From Elephas maximus indicus (taxonomy: Eukaryota; Chordata; Mammalia; Proboscidea; Elephantidae), in contig NC_064820.1 in the NCBI RefSeq assembly GCF_024166365.1, positions 134,188,001 to 134,252,000 on the forward strand: a stretch of DNA of 64,000 nucleotides, in the 5' to 3' direction. A program made the position numbers and the translations under genes. Position 1 is the stretch's first letter; each line of letters opens with the position of its first letter. A model generated the notes under the pieces. It searched no databases. It was not told where the DNA came from and saw nothing but the letters and a program-made list of their open reading frames with translations. This document shows, piece by piece, positions 46,669 through 58,533 of the stretch.

Positions 46669-47930
46669 TAAAACCATGTCTTTCAAGCTGATCTCAAGTG
46701 CCACTTTGTTTTATTTCACAAATTGTTCAGAAACTGGGTGGGAAAAGTGGTTCTATATGTTAGGATTCTCTTGAGGACTCCTAAAAGAAGAGAAAAATGG
46801 AATATGTGCATTTTGCTTGGAGAATTAAAGAAATTGTTCTAAAATTTTTAAGCCAAGAACCAAACTTATGAGATACTAAGGGTACAACATTACTTTTTCA
46901 ACAAAAAAAGGAAATCTATTGTAAAAACATATCATAGCATATTTGCCCAATGTTTAGGTTTACTTTCCCTTTAAGACTCACTCTTTGAAAACTAAAGAGC
47001 TATTCTTGGTGTTCTTTGGAATTCTATAATTCAGCAACTGGTTAAGGTCATGTAGCCTACTACTTGGTAGGAAAGTGATCTTACATGAATGCTGACATTT
47101 TTCTTTTACTAAGCATATCTGAATAGCGTATTTACAAAGTCGTTTGTAGGCACAGCTGAACTCACTTGGGACCAGTAATCAACATTGCTGAAAGGATTGA
47201 GTAGCATGTGTGGGTTTGGAATAAGCCTAAGTGTGAAAAGAAGAAGGAGAAAAATAACATGAAGTATTCATGCCAAAGCGATTACATCTAAAGGAACCCT
47301 TGACTACACAGAATTTCAAATCTTTGCTTTTCTGGCTCTAACATTCCACGAGTTTTCCTAGGACAAGCATGCTTCCTCTCTTGTTTTAGCAAAACTTCTT
47401 ACCTTAAAAATTATTTTAGCTAAATCTACTCTTTGTAGTAAAAACTACCCTTTTAATTAAAAACAGTATTGCATGCTCATGGTACAACATTTAGATAGTA
47501 CTGAAAGTTGTAAAGAGAAAATAGAAAACAAGCCATAATTCCAAGTATAATCCCAATATAAATCCCAATATACATATCATCAATATTTTGCTGCCTAAAC
47601 CTCTAGATCTTTTTGTTGACATATACACTATTTTGGTTTATATACAAAAATGCAACACATACAAACTGTGGAAACCTTTTTACCACTTCCCAGTGTATGG
47701 TCAATTTTAGTAACTATTTTATGATCTCTTCAGGAAAATAAGGTGTATTTTCTATTTCTAGAGACTAGAGCTTAATAGATAACATTCATTAGAGTGGCCT
47801 TACTCATTTTACATTTATGTTCTCTGGATTCTTTTTGTAAGACTTCCACTGTTAAAGACCAAGATTAGGTTTTTCTGTAGTCTTTTGGTTCCATCAGCTT
47901 TTCCTGTATTTCCAAATTATTTTTTGGCCT
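46669..47930. other. Unassigned stretch
   Basis: No gene or confidently recognised repeat. The segment 47460-47700 has the look of an old interspersed repeat but I cannot name it. Confidence 0.45.
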
Positions 47931-48440
47931 TTTTACTTTACTTTTAATTTTGTGATATGTCTTCCTTGTAGACTGTGTTTTCCATCAGAGTTTTCCTCTT
48001 TAATGTTTTGACTTTGAATTCCACTGCGTCTGATATTAAGATTGTGATCCCTAGCTTTTATTTCTTTGCATTTACTTGGTGTATTTTATCCATTTCCGAA
48101 GTCACTTTTGTGTGTGTGTGTGTGTCTGTATTAGAAAGCACAAGCAATAGTTGGATTCTTTTGACTTAAACCAAGAGCTTTTTCTTAAGTTTTTCTTTCA
48201 ATAGGTAAGTTAATTCATTCATATTTATTATAATATGGAGTACATTAATGTCTGGTCTCCTGAATCCTTATTTTACTTTTTATAAAAAATATTTTTTAAT
48301 TTCTTCCTTTGTTTTCTCTCTTTCATGCTATTTTCTGTGATATTTCTTATGTTTTTATTCCTCCACCCACAACCTCTACTCCTTTTAGTTCTTTCGTTGT
48401 TTATTTTTATTTCTTAAAAAAAAAAAAAAAACTTGAAACT
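47931..48440 (-). mobile_element. Old L1, antisense
   Basis: Reads like the reverse of old L1 coding DNA (CTGATATTAAGATTGTGATC, TTTTATCCATTTCCGAAGTC), parallel to 11290-11700. Contains a (TG)n run at 48110-48125. All frames closed. Confidence 0.5.
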
Positions 48441-48544
48441 TAAACAATGTTTCTCTAGTTATCAATCTTAGCAGTAAATAATGGCAATTGACTCTTTACT
48501 TTGTAAGATTAGGAAAACAGCATACATAAATTTCCTTCCACCTC

Positions 48545-49845
48545 CCTTTTCTTAGAGTTTTTTAAATATAATTTATTGTTATTAAGAATATATACAGCAA
48601 AACAAACACCAGTTCAACAGTTTCTACCTGTACAGTTCAGTGACATTGATTACATTCTTTGAATTATGCAACCGTTCTCATCCTCTTTTTTTGAGTTATA
48701 CCTCCTGCATTAACATAAACTCATTACCCCCTTAGGTTCATACCTAATCTTTTGAGTCGCTATTGTCAATCTGATTCCATGTAGATAGATCTTAATAAGG
48801 TATAATGTGCAAGGCAGACATTTTTTACTAAGCTAAACTATTGTTTGATTTTAAGAATTCAGAGGATATTTTTGGATTAAAGTTTAAAGATTATCTCAGA
48901 ACAATTGTTTTGGGGCTTCATCCAGCTTCCATGGCTCCGGAAAGTCTGGAGTCCATGAGAATTTGAAATTCCATTATGCATTTTCCCTCTCTTAATCAGA
49001 TTCTTCTATAGACTCTTTGATCAAAATGTTCAGTAATGGTAGCCAGGTATAAAGTTCTTCTAGTCTCATGGCAAAGGAGACAGTTCTTCATGAAAGCAAT
49101 TAGCCACGCATCCATTTCCTTCTCCTACTCCTGACTCCCCTTCTTTCTATGTTGCTCCAGACAAATAGAGACCAAATACAGAACAACTGCTGTGCCTTGG
49201 GTGGCAGCTTGCAACCTTTTAAGACCTCAGGCATTACACAATGAACTAGGAGATAGAACAGAAGCACTGAACACATTATTAGGTCAATTACCTGGGATGT
49301 CCCAAGAAGCTATTGCCCTAAACCTCCAAACTAAGGAACTAAATCCCATGAGGTATTTGACTGTACATAAGCAGTCTCTTTTTTTTTTTTTTTTTTGGTA
49401 AATATATCTATAACACAATTTTTGCCAATTCAGTGTTTTTATAGTTGTACAACTTATTAACAGCAATTACAATAATCGACTGTGCAATCCTACCCTTAAT
49501 CAATGCAATTTTCCATAACCATAAACTAAAACTCAGTACTCCATAAGTAATGTCTCATTTTCCCCCTCCCTCCTACCTCTAGTAACCACTAATAAACTTG
49601 GTCTGTATACATTTGCCTTTTCTTGTCGTTTTGTATAAGTGAGGTCATACAATATTTGTCTTTTCATGATTAATTTATTTAACTCAGCATAATGTCTTCA
49701 AGCCCCATTCATATTATAGCATGGATTAAGACTTCATTTCTCTTACTGGCTAAGTAGTATTCCATTGTATGTCTGTACCACATTTTATTTAACCATTTAT
49801 CTGTTGATAGGCATTTAGGTTGTTTCCACCTTTTGGCTATTGCCA
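48545..49845 (-). mobile_element. L1 3' end(s), antisense
   Basis: 3'UTR text parallel to 31-900 (AATGGTAGCCAGGTATAAAG, GTTGCTCCAGACAAATAGAG, CTTTTAAGACCTCAGGC) is followed by a T-run (49379-49396) and another 3'UTR/ORF2 end, with TAGTATTCCATTGTATGTCT and TGGGTTGTTTCCACC-type text at 49755-49840. The internal T-run suggests two insertions. Both are 5'-truncated. Confidence 0.65.
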
Positions 49846-50054
49846 GAATCTTTTAAAACCACTTGTAATTTTTTTTCTTCCAAGTCACTCTGGAAATTCA
49901 CTGCTGTGGACTGCTGAAAGCAGAAAATATGGTGGGATAATTCAGAGGAAACTCCACTCTCCAGACACCCCAGACATCCACAGAGTACACAGTAGTGGCC
50001 TGCTCAAGATCTGGAGTAGGGTAGAAGAATAAAGTCCCTCAGAGACCTACACTG

Positions 50055-50465
50055 AGGGTATCTTAGTTTCCTAGTGCTGCTACAACAAAATAACACAAAG
50101 TAGGTGGCTTTAAAGAACAAAAATTTATTCTCTCACAGGTCTGGAGAGTAAAGTCTAAATCAAGTTATCAGCCATATTGATTCCCTCTGAGCATTCTGAG
50201 AAACTGTTCCATGCCTCTCTCTTAGCTTCTTGGTAGCTCCTGGCAATCCTTGGCCTTCTTTGGCTTGCAGATGCATCTTCAAATAATCTCTTCCCCTGTG
50301 TCTATTTTCCTCTTTTATAAAACACCAGTCAGATGGGATTAGGGCCCACCCTAATGTTAATCTAACTGATAACATTTCAAAGACTCTTTTTCCAAACAAG
50401 GTCACATTCACAGATACCAGATGTTAGGACTTCAATATATCTTTTAGGGAGACACAAAGAGCCAG
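50055..50465 (-). mobile_element. MLT1-like (ERVL-MaLR) LTR, antisense
   Basis: TCTTAGTTTCCTAGTGCTGC, ACAAAAATTTATTCTCTCAC, GATTAGGGCCCACCCTAATG and CAAACAAGGTCACATTCACA follow in the order of an MLT1-type LTR read in reverse. No internal coding sequence. Confidence 0.65.
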
Positions 50466-50570
50466 CAAGGACTGGAGAGGAAAAAAGAAGCTTCTTAGTG
50501 ACCCACAAAGCTGTCAACCTGACTGTAAAGCAAAGAGAAACCTGGCATTAACAGCTTAAGAAAAAAAAGA

Positions 50571-50594
50571 AATCTCTCTCTCTCTCTCTCTCTC
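50571..50594. repeat. (CT)n microsatellite
   Basis: An uninterrupted CT run directly abutting the AfroSINE tail at 50595. Confidence 0.95.
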
Positions 50595-50745
50595 CGGTGC
50601 CGTTGAGTCGATTCCGACTCATAGTGACCCTAAAGGACAGAGTAGAACTGCCCCATAGAGTTTCCAAGGAGGGCCTGGCAGATTTGAACTGCCAACCTTT
50701 AGGTTAGCAGCTGTAGCACTTAACCACTATACAACCAGGGTTTCC
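50595..50745 (-). mobile_element. AfroSINE, antisense
   Basis: CGGTGCCGTTGAGTCGATTC tail, AGAACTGCCCCATAGAGTTT body, head ACTATACAACCAGGGTTTCC. Well conserved, so comparatively young among the SINEs here. Confidence 0.88.
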
Positions 50746-50772
50746 ATACATACATACATATATATATATATG

Positions 50773-50802
<30 letters not shown>
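50746..50802. repeat. (CATA)n/(TA)n simple repeat
   Basis: CATACATA passes into TATATA runs with occasional G. Simple repeat. Confidence 0.9.
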
Positions 50803-50803
<1 letters not shown>

Positions 50804-50804
50804 G

Positions 50805-52715
50805 ACCACTTCAATAGATGCAGAGAAAAGATTTGAGAAAATTGAACACCTATTTGTGGTTAAAAAAAAAAAAATACTCTCAGCCAGCTTAGAATAGAAC
50901 AGAACTTTCTCTATGTGATAAAAGACAATTTTGAAAAACCTATACCTTTTTTTATATGTATACTTAATGAAGCAATAACTGAATACTTTTAACCTAAGAT
51001 TTGAAACAAGATAAGAACATCTGCTCTCACCATTTCTACATAACACTGGAGGTCCTAACAATGGAATAAGCCAAGAAAAAGAAATAAAAGGCATGAATAT
51101 TAGAACAGAATAAGTGAAACTATCTCCTCTACAGATGTCGTGTGTATGTGTAGAAAATTCTATGGAATGTATACACAAAATAAAGCTAATAGAAATAATA
51201 AGTGAATTTAGTAAAGTCATAGTATGCAAGTCAGTACACAAAATTCTATCTTATTTGTAAATACTAAAAACAAACAATTTAAAAGTGAAATTGAGGAAAT
51301 ACAATTTATAATAGCATCACAATATTAATCACCAAATAATAAAATTATCAACATACATGTGCCTCATGTACACTAAAACTAACACACATTGCTGAAAGAA
51401 ACTAAAAAGACCCAAATAAGTTGAGAAACATGCATATCAATGGATTGGAAGACTCAATATCACTAAGATATACACTACCCCAAAATTGATCTGTAGATTC
51501 AACACAATCCCAAATAAAATGAGGCAGAACTTTAAAAGAAAATGACAAGCTAATTATAAGGAAATGAAGAGGAGTTAAAGTAGTCAAAATATGGAGAAAA
51601 AAAGTAGCAGGACTTATACTAACTGATTTCAAAATTTCCTAGAAACTTATAAAATGATCAAGACAGTGGGGTATTGGCATAAGGATAGGAATGTAGATGA
51701 ATGGAACAGAATCAATTCAAGAAAAGACTTATGCATATACAGTCAATGAATTTTCAACCATGGCACCAAGTCAATTCAATGAGTAAAAGAAATTCTTTAA
51801 AACAGGTGCTGGGACAGCTGATTATTTTTATGGGAGAGAAATGAACCTAATTCCTACCTCACTTCATACCAAAACCTAATTCAGGATTGATTATAGGCTA
51901 TACATAAAAACAAGACTCATAAATGTTCTAGAAGAAAACACAGAATAAAGCCTTCATAACATTGGGATAGGCAAAGATTTCTTAAGACACAAAAAAAGCA
52001 TAATCTTAAAAAAAAGTGATAAATTAAAATTCAGCAAAATTTAATTTTTTGCTCATCAAAAGATACCAGCCAAGGCCTGAGAAAATATATTTGTAATACA
52101 TATAATATGAGAAAAGACTCATGTTTAGAACATATGGAATTCTTACAAATGAACAATAAAAAATTCAAACATTTTAATGGTAAAAGTAGAAAGTATATTT
52201 TAATAAAAACTTCACAAATGAAGACATACAACTAAGCATACAAAAGATGTACCACAGGATGGAAAAACAAATTAAAAGCACAATTGTTTACCATTTCCTA
52301 TCAACTGGAACAGCTAATGTCAAAAGTATAGCAACACCAAATATTGGCTAGGAGGTAGAACAACTTGAAATCTTACATACTGCCACTTTGGAGAGCTATC
52401 TGGCAGTTTCCCATAGAGTTCAATATACTACTAGTCCATGACCCAGGCATTCCAGTCCAAGGTATTTACTCAAGAAAAATAAAACCAAATGGTTACAAAA
52501 GAGTTTTACATAAACATTTATAACAACTTCATGCTTTATAGCCAAAACTGGAAACAACCTCAACAGAAAATTGGATAAATTGTGGCATGTCTATACAATG
52601 GAATACTACTTACCAGTGCAAAGGAAAGAACTTGTGATATATGAAACAACATGGATAAATTCTAAAAAATTTTGAGTGAAAAATCACACATGCACACAAG
52701 AACAGTTTATATACA
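50805..52715 (+). mobile_element. Old L1 ORF2 fragment, sense
   Basis: L1 ORF2 landmarks occur in order: TCAATAGATGCAGAGAAAAG (the RT SIDAEK block), CTGCTCTCACCATTTCTACA, CAATGGATTGGAAGACTCAA, GGTATTGGCATAAGGATAGG, and the C-terminal CTATACAATGGAATACTACT. It is riddled with stops and indels and much older than the L1 pair at 30511-44662. Confidence 0.8.
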
Positions 52716-54418
52716 AATTTGACTTTAGTTGCTGTGAGTGGCTTTTATTGTCTTTGTCATAGTCGTCTGCTTAGATTTTTCCACAGTGAACATATATTTC
52801 TTTAGTCATTATAAACACATTAAACATTTTAAAAGCTACAGAGTTCAAATTTTTGACTACTGCAAATTTCAAAATACTCATGGGAAAATGAAACTTGAGC
52901 CTGTTGACATCATTGAAAAGACAACTATTTAGTACCAAACTGCATCTACATTGCTTTTTATTTCCCCAAATATAATTATTCCCACAAAACTTTCCTATTG
53001 CTGTGCAAAAAATATTAAAACATGATACAAAATGAAATAATTATTGGAAAGAATTACTAAAGATGAACAAAATGTGAAAGCAATGCTGTGATGCCAAAAT
53101 AGCTATCCTAAACATTTGTGCTTGCTATGGCTTGCAGTTACAATTTAAAAATAGCACTTAAATATGTGTGTTAATAACATCCAGAAGGCATTTCTTTCAA
53201 GCCTGTTTGGGCTGTTGAAGGGTTTAATTTAACCACAGCGTTCATTTATGTCTAGCAGTTAAGTTTTTTCTTTTAAGCTCAAAGGAACTGTGAGTTGTAA
53301 CTATGATCTAATTGGTAAGGAATGAAGAATGTTTTTCATGTTTTATAGACAACATGCACCCTGATCATTTTACAGCAGTAAATTATGAAGCACTCCACTT
53401 GCTGTGTCTCCCTGTGGAAGCCAGGGCCTAGCTCATTAAACTATAAAAATAACTTGCTGGGCTCGGCAGCTCCTGGAAAGGCCCTCGGACAAGGTGGGTT
53501 ATTTTTATTTCACTAACGCACATTCACCAGGCTGTCCAGAGTAAGTGAGATTCTTTACTGTCCCCAACTAAATCAATGTATAACTACATCTACATGTCAG
53601 AGGGGACGTGCAAAGAACCTAAACTGTTGTATAGGAAGATAATTTATTATTGATTTTTTTCAACTCTTTTTTAAAAGAAAGCAGCTACAATTCACTGGTT
53701 CCTTAGTTCCCTTCTGCAGCACGAATGATCTATTTATGCAGCACTTGTGCCGCGTCAAGCCAGGTTCCTGTGGGGAAGGAAAAGGAGGTAAGAGTCAGGA
53801 GTGCCTGGGTTCAAGGTGGCTTAAAGAGAAATAAAGAATGACCTTGCAGTCATTTAAAAACAAGGAGCAAAAAACTGTCAGGTTGGTCTGCCCCTTGTGA
53901 AAGACCTTAAAAAATTAAGTGCTAATCACCTGTTGTTTAAATATGCATATTAAACTACCTCTGACCTAATAAATCAGGTACTTAATTTTACTGGAAGAAA
54001 AGTTACCATAAATTTCTTATTTTCCTTCTAGCCTTGAAGAGCCAAATATTCAGTGGCAAGTAATTTGAAGGCCATGCCTGCAGTTTAGGACTGTAGGAAG
54101 TTAGAAAAAGACAGTGACACAAATTCAGTAACCTGCAGAGTTTACTATTGAGCACTGTAATAATTGATTCTGATCACTTTACTCTGGCTCTACAGTGAAT
54201 AGACTCTTTCGTGAAGACTTAGCAGCAACGATTTCAACAGAACATGCTCCCTTTACCATGACTCAAACAAGGGCCAGGTACAAAGACTGCGATTCTACAT
54301 TCCAGTCCTGCCTACGACAGTTACTTTACATCTGCTCTTTTCATTTATAAAGTGAAATAAACAGTCTCTGCCGTCAGAATAGTACTAGGACTTACTGGTA
54401 AAATATTGATTAAAAAAC
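52716..54418. other. Apparently repeat-free stretch
   Basis: About 1.7 kb in which I recognise no transposon. The segment 53340-53560 has unique-looking text and two A/T-rich MEF2-like elements (CTATAAAAATAA at about 53442 and TTATTTTTAT at about 53501). No open frame suggests an exon. It could be a conserved non-coding element. Confidence 0.45.
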
Positions 54419-54571
54419 CACCCACTGCCGTCCAGTCGATTCCGACTCCTAGCGACCCTGTAAGACGGAGTAGAACTGCCCCATAGTTTCCAAGGAGCTC
54501 CTGGCAGATTCAAACTGCCGACCTCTTGGTTAGCAGCCGTAACACATAACCACTAGGCCACCAGGGTTTCC
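54419..54571 (-). mobile_element. AfroSINE, antisense
   Basis: CACTGCCGTCCAGTCGATTC tail, GAGTAGAACTGCCCCATAGT body, AGGCCACCAGGGTTTCC head. It faces the sense AfroSINE at 54606 across 34 bp. Confidence 0.9.
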
Positions 54572-54605
54572 AAATATTGATTAGCATAACACTATTAATG
54601 ACTAA

Positions 54606-54752
54606 TGCCCTGGTGGTGCAGTGGTTAACAGCTCAACTGCTAACCTAAAGGTCAATAGCTCAAATCAGCCAGCCGCTCCTTGGAAAACCTGTGAAGTAGT
54701 TCTACTCCATCCTATAGGGTTGCTAGCAGTCGGAATCAACTTGAGAGCAATG
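54606..54752 (+). mobile_element. AfroSINE, sense
   Basis: Head GCCCTGGTGGTGCAGTGGTT, body AGTTCTACTCCATCCTATAG, tail GCAGTCGGAATCAACTTGAG. Forms an inverted pair with 54419-54571. Confidence 0.88.
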
Positions 54753-54961
54753 AGTTTATTTGGTTTTTCTGTTTTATTTTTTTGGAATGTAACAACAGTG
54801 ACCCTAATAATGATTGTGATATAATGAAAATAACAAATGTCTCATGAACATATTGCAGCCCATTTGGGCAGAAAAACACTACCAAAATTACCATAGTTCC
54901 CACTCCCACTGCTATTCCCATGTCCCATTCTTCCAAAACTGTCAGTATTGTTTATTTCTTC

Positions 54962-55060
54962 TTGTTGTTATTGTTAGTTGCTGGGGAGGCATCTCCACCT
55001 CAGGGAAGTCTTAGGCACAACAGAACAAAATGTTACCTGGCCCTGTACCATCTTATTAAC
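54962..55060 (-). mobile_element. RTE/BovB-like 3' fragment, antisense
   Basis: TTGTTGTTATTGTTAGTTGC and GCACAACAGAACAAAATGTT plus GGCCCTGTACCATCTTA match the first 70 bases of the RTE ends at 19213 and 29825, with a different block between. Short and decayed. Confidence 0.6.
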
Positions 55061-55301
55061 TTCTTAAAAGCTAAAATTCTTGTAGATAAATTGTTTTTTC
55101 CCCCCTCAAATTAAAAAGCCTTCTTTTTATATTATTGTGCTTCTATAAATAAATGGAAAATATGGGATTTAGGCCCCTTGATACAGTATATTCTGATATG
55201 CTTAGAATCAGGACACCTGGGTTTGAATTCTGGCACCACTAAGTAGCTATTTTTATCTTGGACATTACACTTTCGGTTTCCTTGGGAAAAAAAAAAAAAA
55301 T

Positions 55302-55507
55302 GAGGAGCCCTGGTAGCACAAGAGTTAAGTGCTCAGCTGCTATCAAAAAGTTGGTGGTTTAAACCCACAATCAGCTCTGTGGTAGAAAAGACCTGGCTAT
55401 CTGCTCCCATAAAGATTTCAACCTAGGAAACCCTATGGAGCAGTTCTATTCTGTCATATAGTGTCTCTATGAATCAGAATCAAATCAGTGGTACACAGTG
55501 ACAACAA
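55302..55507 (+). mobile_element. AfroSINE, sense
   Basis: Head GGAGCCCTGGTAGCACAAGA, middle TGCTCCCATAAAGATTTCAA, tail ATCAGTGGTACACAGTGACA. Preceded by an A-run at 55287-55299. Confidence 0.85.
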
Positions 55508-56034
55508 TCCATAATATAGTAATAAAAAAAAACTATTATTTTTATCTACTATTTAGAGTTTTCATGAAGATTAAATAAGGTAATATATGTGAAAATACTG
55601 TTGGAACAATATAGCACTATAAAAACATTAGCCATTATTAATAAGTTGGCCATTGTAATAGCCTACTTACAAAAAAAAAAAAAAAATAGCCTACTTACAA
55701 GGTGGCCATATTTTGGTTAACCAAGCCCTCTGGATAATGTACTAAACCAGTAAATAAGAAAAAAAAAAAAAAAAAGGCTTGTGTGGATCAAGGAGAATAA
55801 CTGTAAAAAAGTCACACATTTTATTCATTAGAGGAAAGGCAGTTACATCCAGAATCTACTAATTAAAGCGGATAAATTACATGATAAATTAATCTGATTT
55901 CTAAGGACCCTATTGATAATATTGCTACAGAAGGAAAATATAGAGTCAGGATTTTCCTGATGAGCAAAAATGATCATCATTCCAGAGGATGAAGACAAAA
56001 AAGCTATGAAAGGCAAACAAGACAACTCTTTCCA
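55508..56034. other. Unassigned stretch with A-runs
   Basis: No gene. A-runs at 55672-55686 and 55759-55776. A short tandem duplication of TAGCCTACTTACAA (55661-55674 and 55688-55701) flanks the first A-run. Confidence 0.5.
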
Positions 56035-56201
56035 CCTACTGACATCTGCACTCACTCTATGTTCACTCCTATAAATGCAGATGAACTGTCCATGCTCCTC
56101 ACTCAGGCCAACCCCAAAACTCATGGTCCTTCTACCTCCTCTCACCCATTTAAGGAATGGCTCCAGCAATCATTAGATTTTTCTCTCTCTACTGGATCAT
56201 T
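56035..56201 (+). mobile_element. Ancient L2, part 1
   Basis: C/T-rich text ending TACTGGATCATT is continued after the RTE insertion by TTGGATCATTACCAACAG. This is the first piece of the L2 that runs, with interruptions, to 60575. Confidence 0.5.
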
Positions 56202-57097
56202 CAGTCGACTATGCAAAGGCATCCGACTGTGTGGGTCATAACAAATTATGGATAACATTGAGAAGAATGGGAATTCCTGAACATTTAATTGTGCTACTAG
56301 GAAACTGTACTTAGATCAAGAAAAGCAGTTGTTCGAGCAGAACAAGAGGATACTGCATGGTTTAAAGTCAGGAAAGGTATACGTCAAGGTTGTATCCTTT
56401 CACCATACTTATTCAATCTGTATGCTGAGCAAATAATCCAAGAAGTTGGACTATATGAAGAACTGGGCATCAGGATTGAAGGAAAACTAACTAATAACTT
56501 GCGATTTGCAGATGACACAACTGTGCTTGCTGAAAATGAGGAGAACTTGAAGCACTTACTGATGAAGATCAAAGACCACAGCCTTCAGTATGGATTACAG
56601 CTCAACAACAACAACAACAACAAAAATCCTCACAACTGGACCAATAAGCAACATCATGATAAACGGAGTAAAGATTGAAGTTGTCAAGTATTTCATTTTA
56701 CTTGGCTCCACAATCACCATACCCATGGAAGCAGCAGTTAAGAATTCAAAAGACACATTTTGCATTAGGCTGGACTGCTAAAATAATGAAAAAATCTGTC
56801 TTGTAAGAAGTACAAACTGAATGCTCCTTAGAAGCAAGGATGGCAAGACTTCGTCTCACATACTTTGGGCATGTGATCAGGAGGGATCAGTCCCCGGAGA
56901 AGGACATCATGCTGGTAAAATAAAAGGCCATTGAAAAAGAGGAAGACCCTCAACAAGTTGGGTTGACGCAGTGGCTACAACAATGGACTCAAGCATAACA
57001 ACGATGGTGAGGATGGTGCAGGACCTAGTAGTGTTTCGTTCTGTTGTACGTAGGGTTGCTATGAGTTGGAACCGACTAGATGGCACCTAACAACAAT
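56202..57097 (+). mobile_element. RTE/BovB-like LINE, 5'-truncated, sense
   Basis: Starts within the RT region (GTCGACTATGCAAAGGCATC, the YAKA-type block) and includes the palm box region LRFADDTTVLAENEEN-type text near 56500 (FADD where the other copy has YADD). It ends with AACCGACTAGATGGCACCTA and CAACAAT. The 9-bp duplication TGGATCATT lies at 56193-56201 and 57098-57106. An expanded CAA run (56605-56622) breaks the frame. Other stops are present. Confidence 0.9.
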
Positions 57098-57164
57098 TGG
57101 ATCATTACCAACAGAAATCAAACATGTTGTTATTATTTTCCCATTTAAAAAAAAAAAAAAAAAA

Positions 57165-57459
57165 AGCTCCCTCTAAATCTCACTCTCCAGCTCCCAGCAG
57201 CTATCACTCCATTTCTCTCCTTACTTTGAGAATAAAACTCCTTGAAAATTTTTATAATGGCTACATCCAATTTCTTTCCCTCTAGTGTCTCTTAAGTTCA
57301 CTCCGTGAGAATTTTATCCTCATCATGCCCTCCAACTGCCCTTAACTATGTCACCAAGGATGTCCACATTGTTAAATCTAACAGCAATTTGCAGTTCTCA
57401 TCACGTATGACCTATCGTATTTGACACAATTAATTACATCATTCTTTTGAAATGCTCTC
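57165..57459 (+). mobile_element. Ancient L2, part 2
   Basis: Sense L2 RT text: CAGCTATCACTCCATTTCTC followed by CTTACTTTGAGAATAAAACT corresponds to the R-P-I-S-L-L block of CR1/L2 RT. GTCACCAAGGATGTCCACAT fits the V-T-K-D-V-H region. Cut off at 57459 by an LTR-like insertion. Confidence 0.55.
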
Positions 57460-58050
57460 TGCCTTAGGCTGGGTTCCCTAGAGAAGCAAAACCAGTGAAG
57501 CATGCATATCTGTGTACATATACATATACATAAAGAGAGAAATACAAAAAGAGAGATTTATTTTAAGGAAATGGCTCACATAGTTGTAGAGGCTGGCAAG
57601 TCTCAGGTTCATGAGTGAGGCACCAGACTGGAGGCTTCTCCTGACTCATGTAGTTGCAGAGACTGACAAATCCAAAATCAGCAGATAAGATGGCAGCCTG
57701 CTGGCTCACAGGCTGAGGCAAATGAATCCCAAGATCAGAAGGCAATATATAGCAGGCTGCTGGCTCAAGTCCCCAAAACTGGAGATCAGAGGATAATGAG
57801 CTGGATGCAGGATCCAGAGCAAGCAAAAGCCAGTGAGCTTTGCTGGGACATCCATATATAATGGATAGGGGCCACACCCCCGAGTTAACTCTCCTTACAA
57901 CTGATTGGCTGATCACATCATGGAGTTGATAATATCACAAAATGGAGGATAATACATTATTACATAACTGCCAAATTACATCATTACATAACTGCCAAAC
58001 CACTGAGAATCATGGCCCAGTCAAGTAGACACACAACCTTAACCATCACC
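57460..58050 (-). mobile_element. ERVL-type LTR-like repeat (MLT2-like?)
   Basis: Begins TGCCTTAGGCTGGGTTCCCTAG and contains AGAGAGATTTATTTTAAGGA and GGCTCACATAGTTGTAGAGG, typical of old ERVL-class LTRs read in reverse. CTCTC flanks it at 57455-57459 and 58051-58055, a possible 5-bp target duplication, though the right end does not finish in CA. It splits the L2. Confidence 0.5.
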
Positions 58051-58210
58051 CTCTCCTTCCTTGGGTTCCTAGTTTTCCACCTACCTCTTTGACAGCTCCT
58101 TCTTAATCCTTCTTGCTGGCTGCTAATCATAGTTTTTTTTCTCTGCATACTGGACTGCTCCATAACTCAGTCCTTAGGCCTCTTCTCTGTGGAGATCTCA
58201 TCCTTTAAAT
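58051..58210 (+). mobile_element. Ancient L2, part 3
   Basis: Continues the L2 (CCTAGTTTTCCACCTACCTC, TCCTTAGGCCTCTTCTCTGT, GATCTCATCCTTTAAAT) up to the TIR element at 58211. Confidence 0.5.
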
Positions 58211-58522
58211 CAGGGGCGAATTATCCAATAGGCGAGGTAAGCATGGTGCTTACCTTGCTTACCATGCCATCCGTACTGAACAATTTCACATTTTTTTTTT
58301 AACCACATCTAAGATTCTGCTTCTGGATATGCCTGGCATGTGTCTCTCTCCAAACCCCACAGTACCTTCCTACAGAATCAAAGCCTCTTTTCAAGTTTAC
58401 AATCCTTGACAGGAATGGTTTACCCAATAATCGAGGTATGCATGGGCATACTTGTGAAATTGTTTACTAGAAATAGTAAGTATGCATAAGTAAGCCTTTG
58501 TTTATTGGGTAATCTGCCCCTG
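58211..58522. mobile_element. Short TIR DNA transposon (hAT-like)
   Basis: The ends are inverted repeats: CAGGGGCGAATTATCCAATA at left and TATTGGGTAATCTGCCCCTG at right. Flanks CTTTAAAT (58203-58210) and ACTTAAAT (58523-58530) look like a decayed 8-bp target duplication. The left end motif recurs internally near 58411 (CAGGAATGGTTTACCCAATA), so 58411-58522 is itself a palindromic unit. No coding capacity. Confidence 0.7.
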
Positions 58523-58533
58523 ACTTAAATACC

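Noticed and set aside
50746-50802. Regular short repeats considered as a CRISPR-like array
   Set aside because: Dinucleotide and tetranucleotide microsatellite without spacers, in mammalian DNA.
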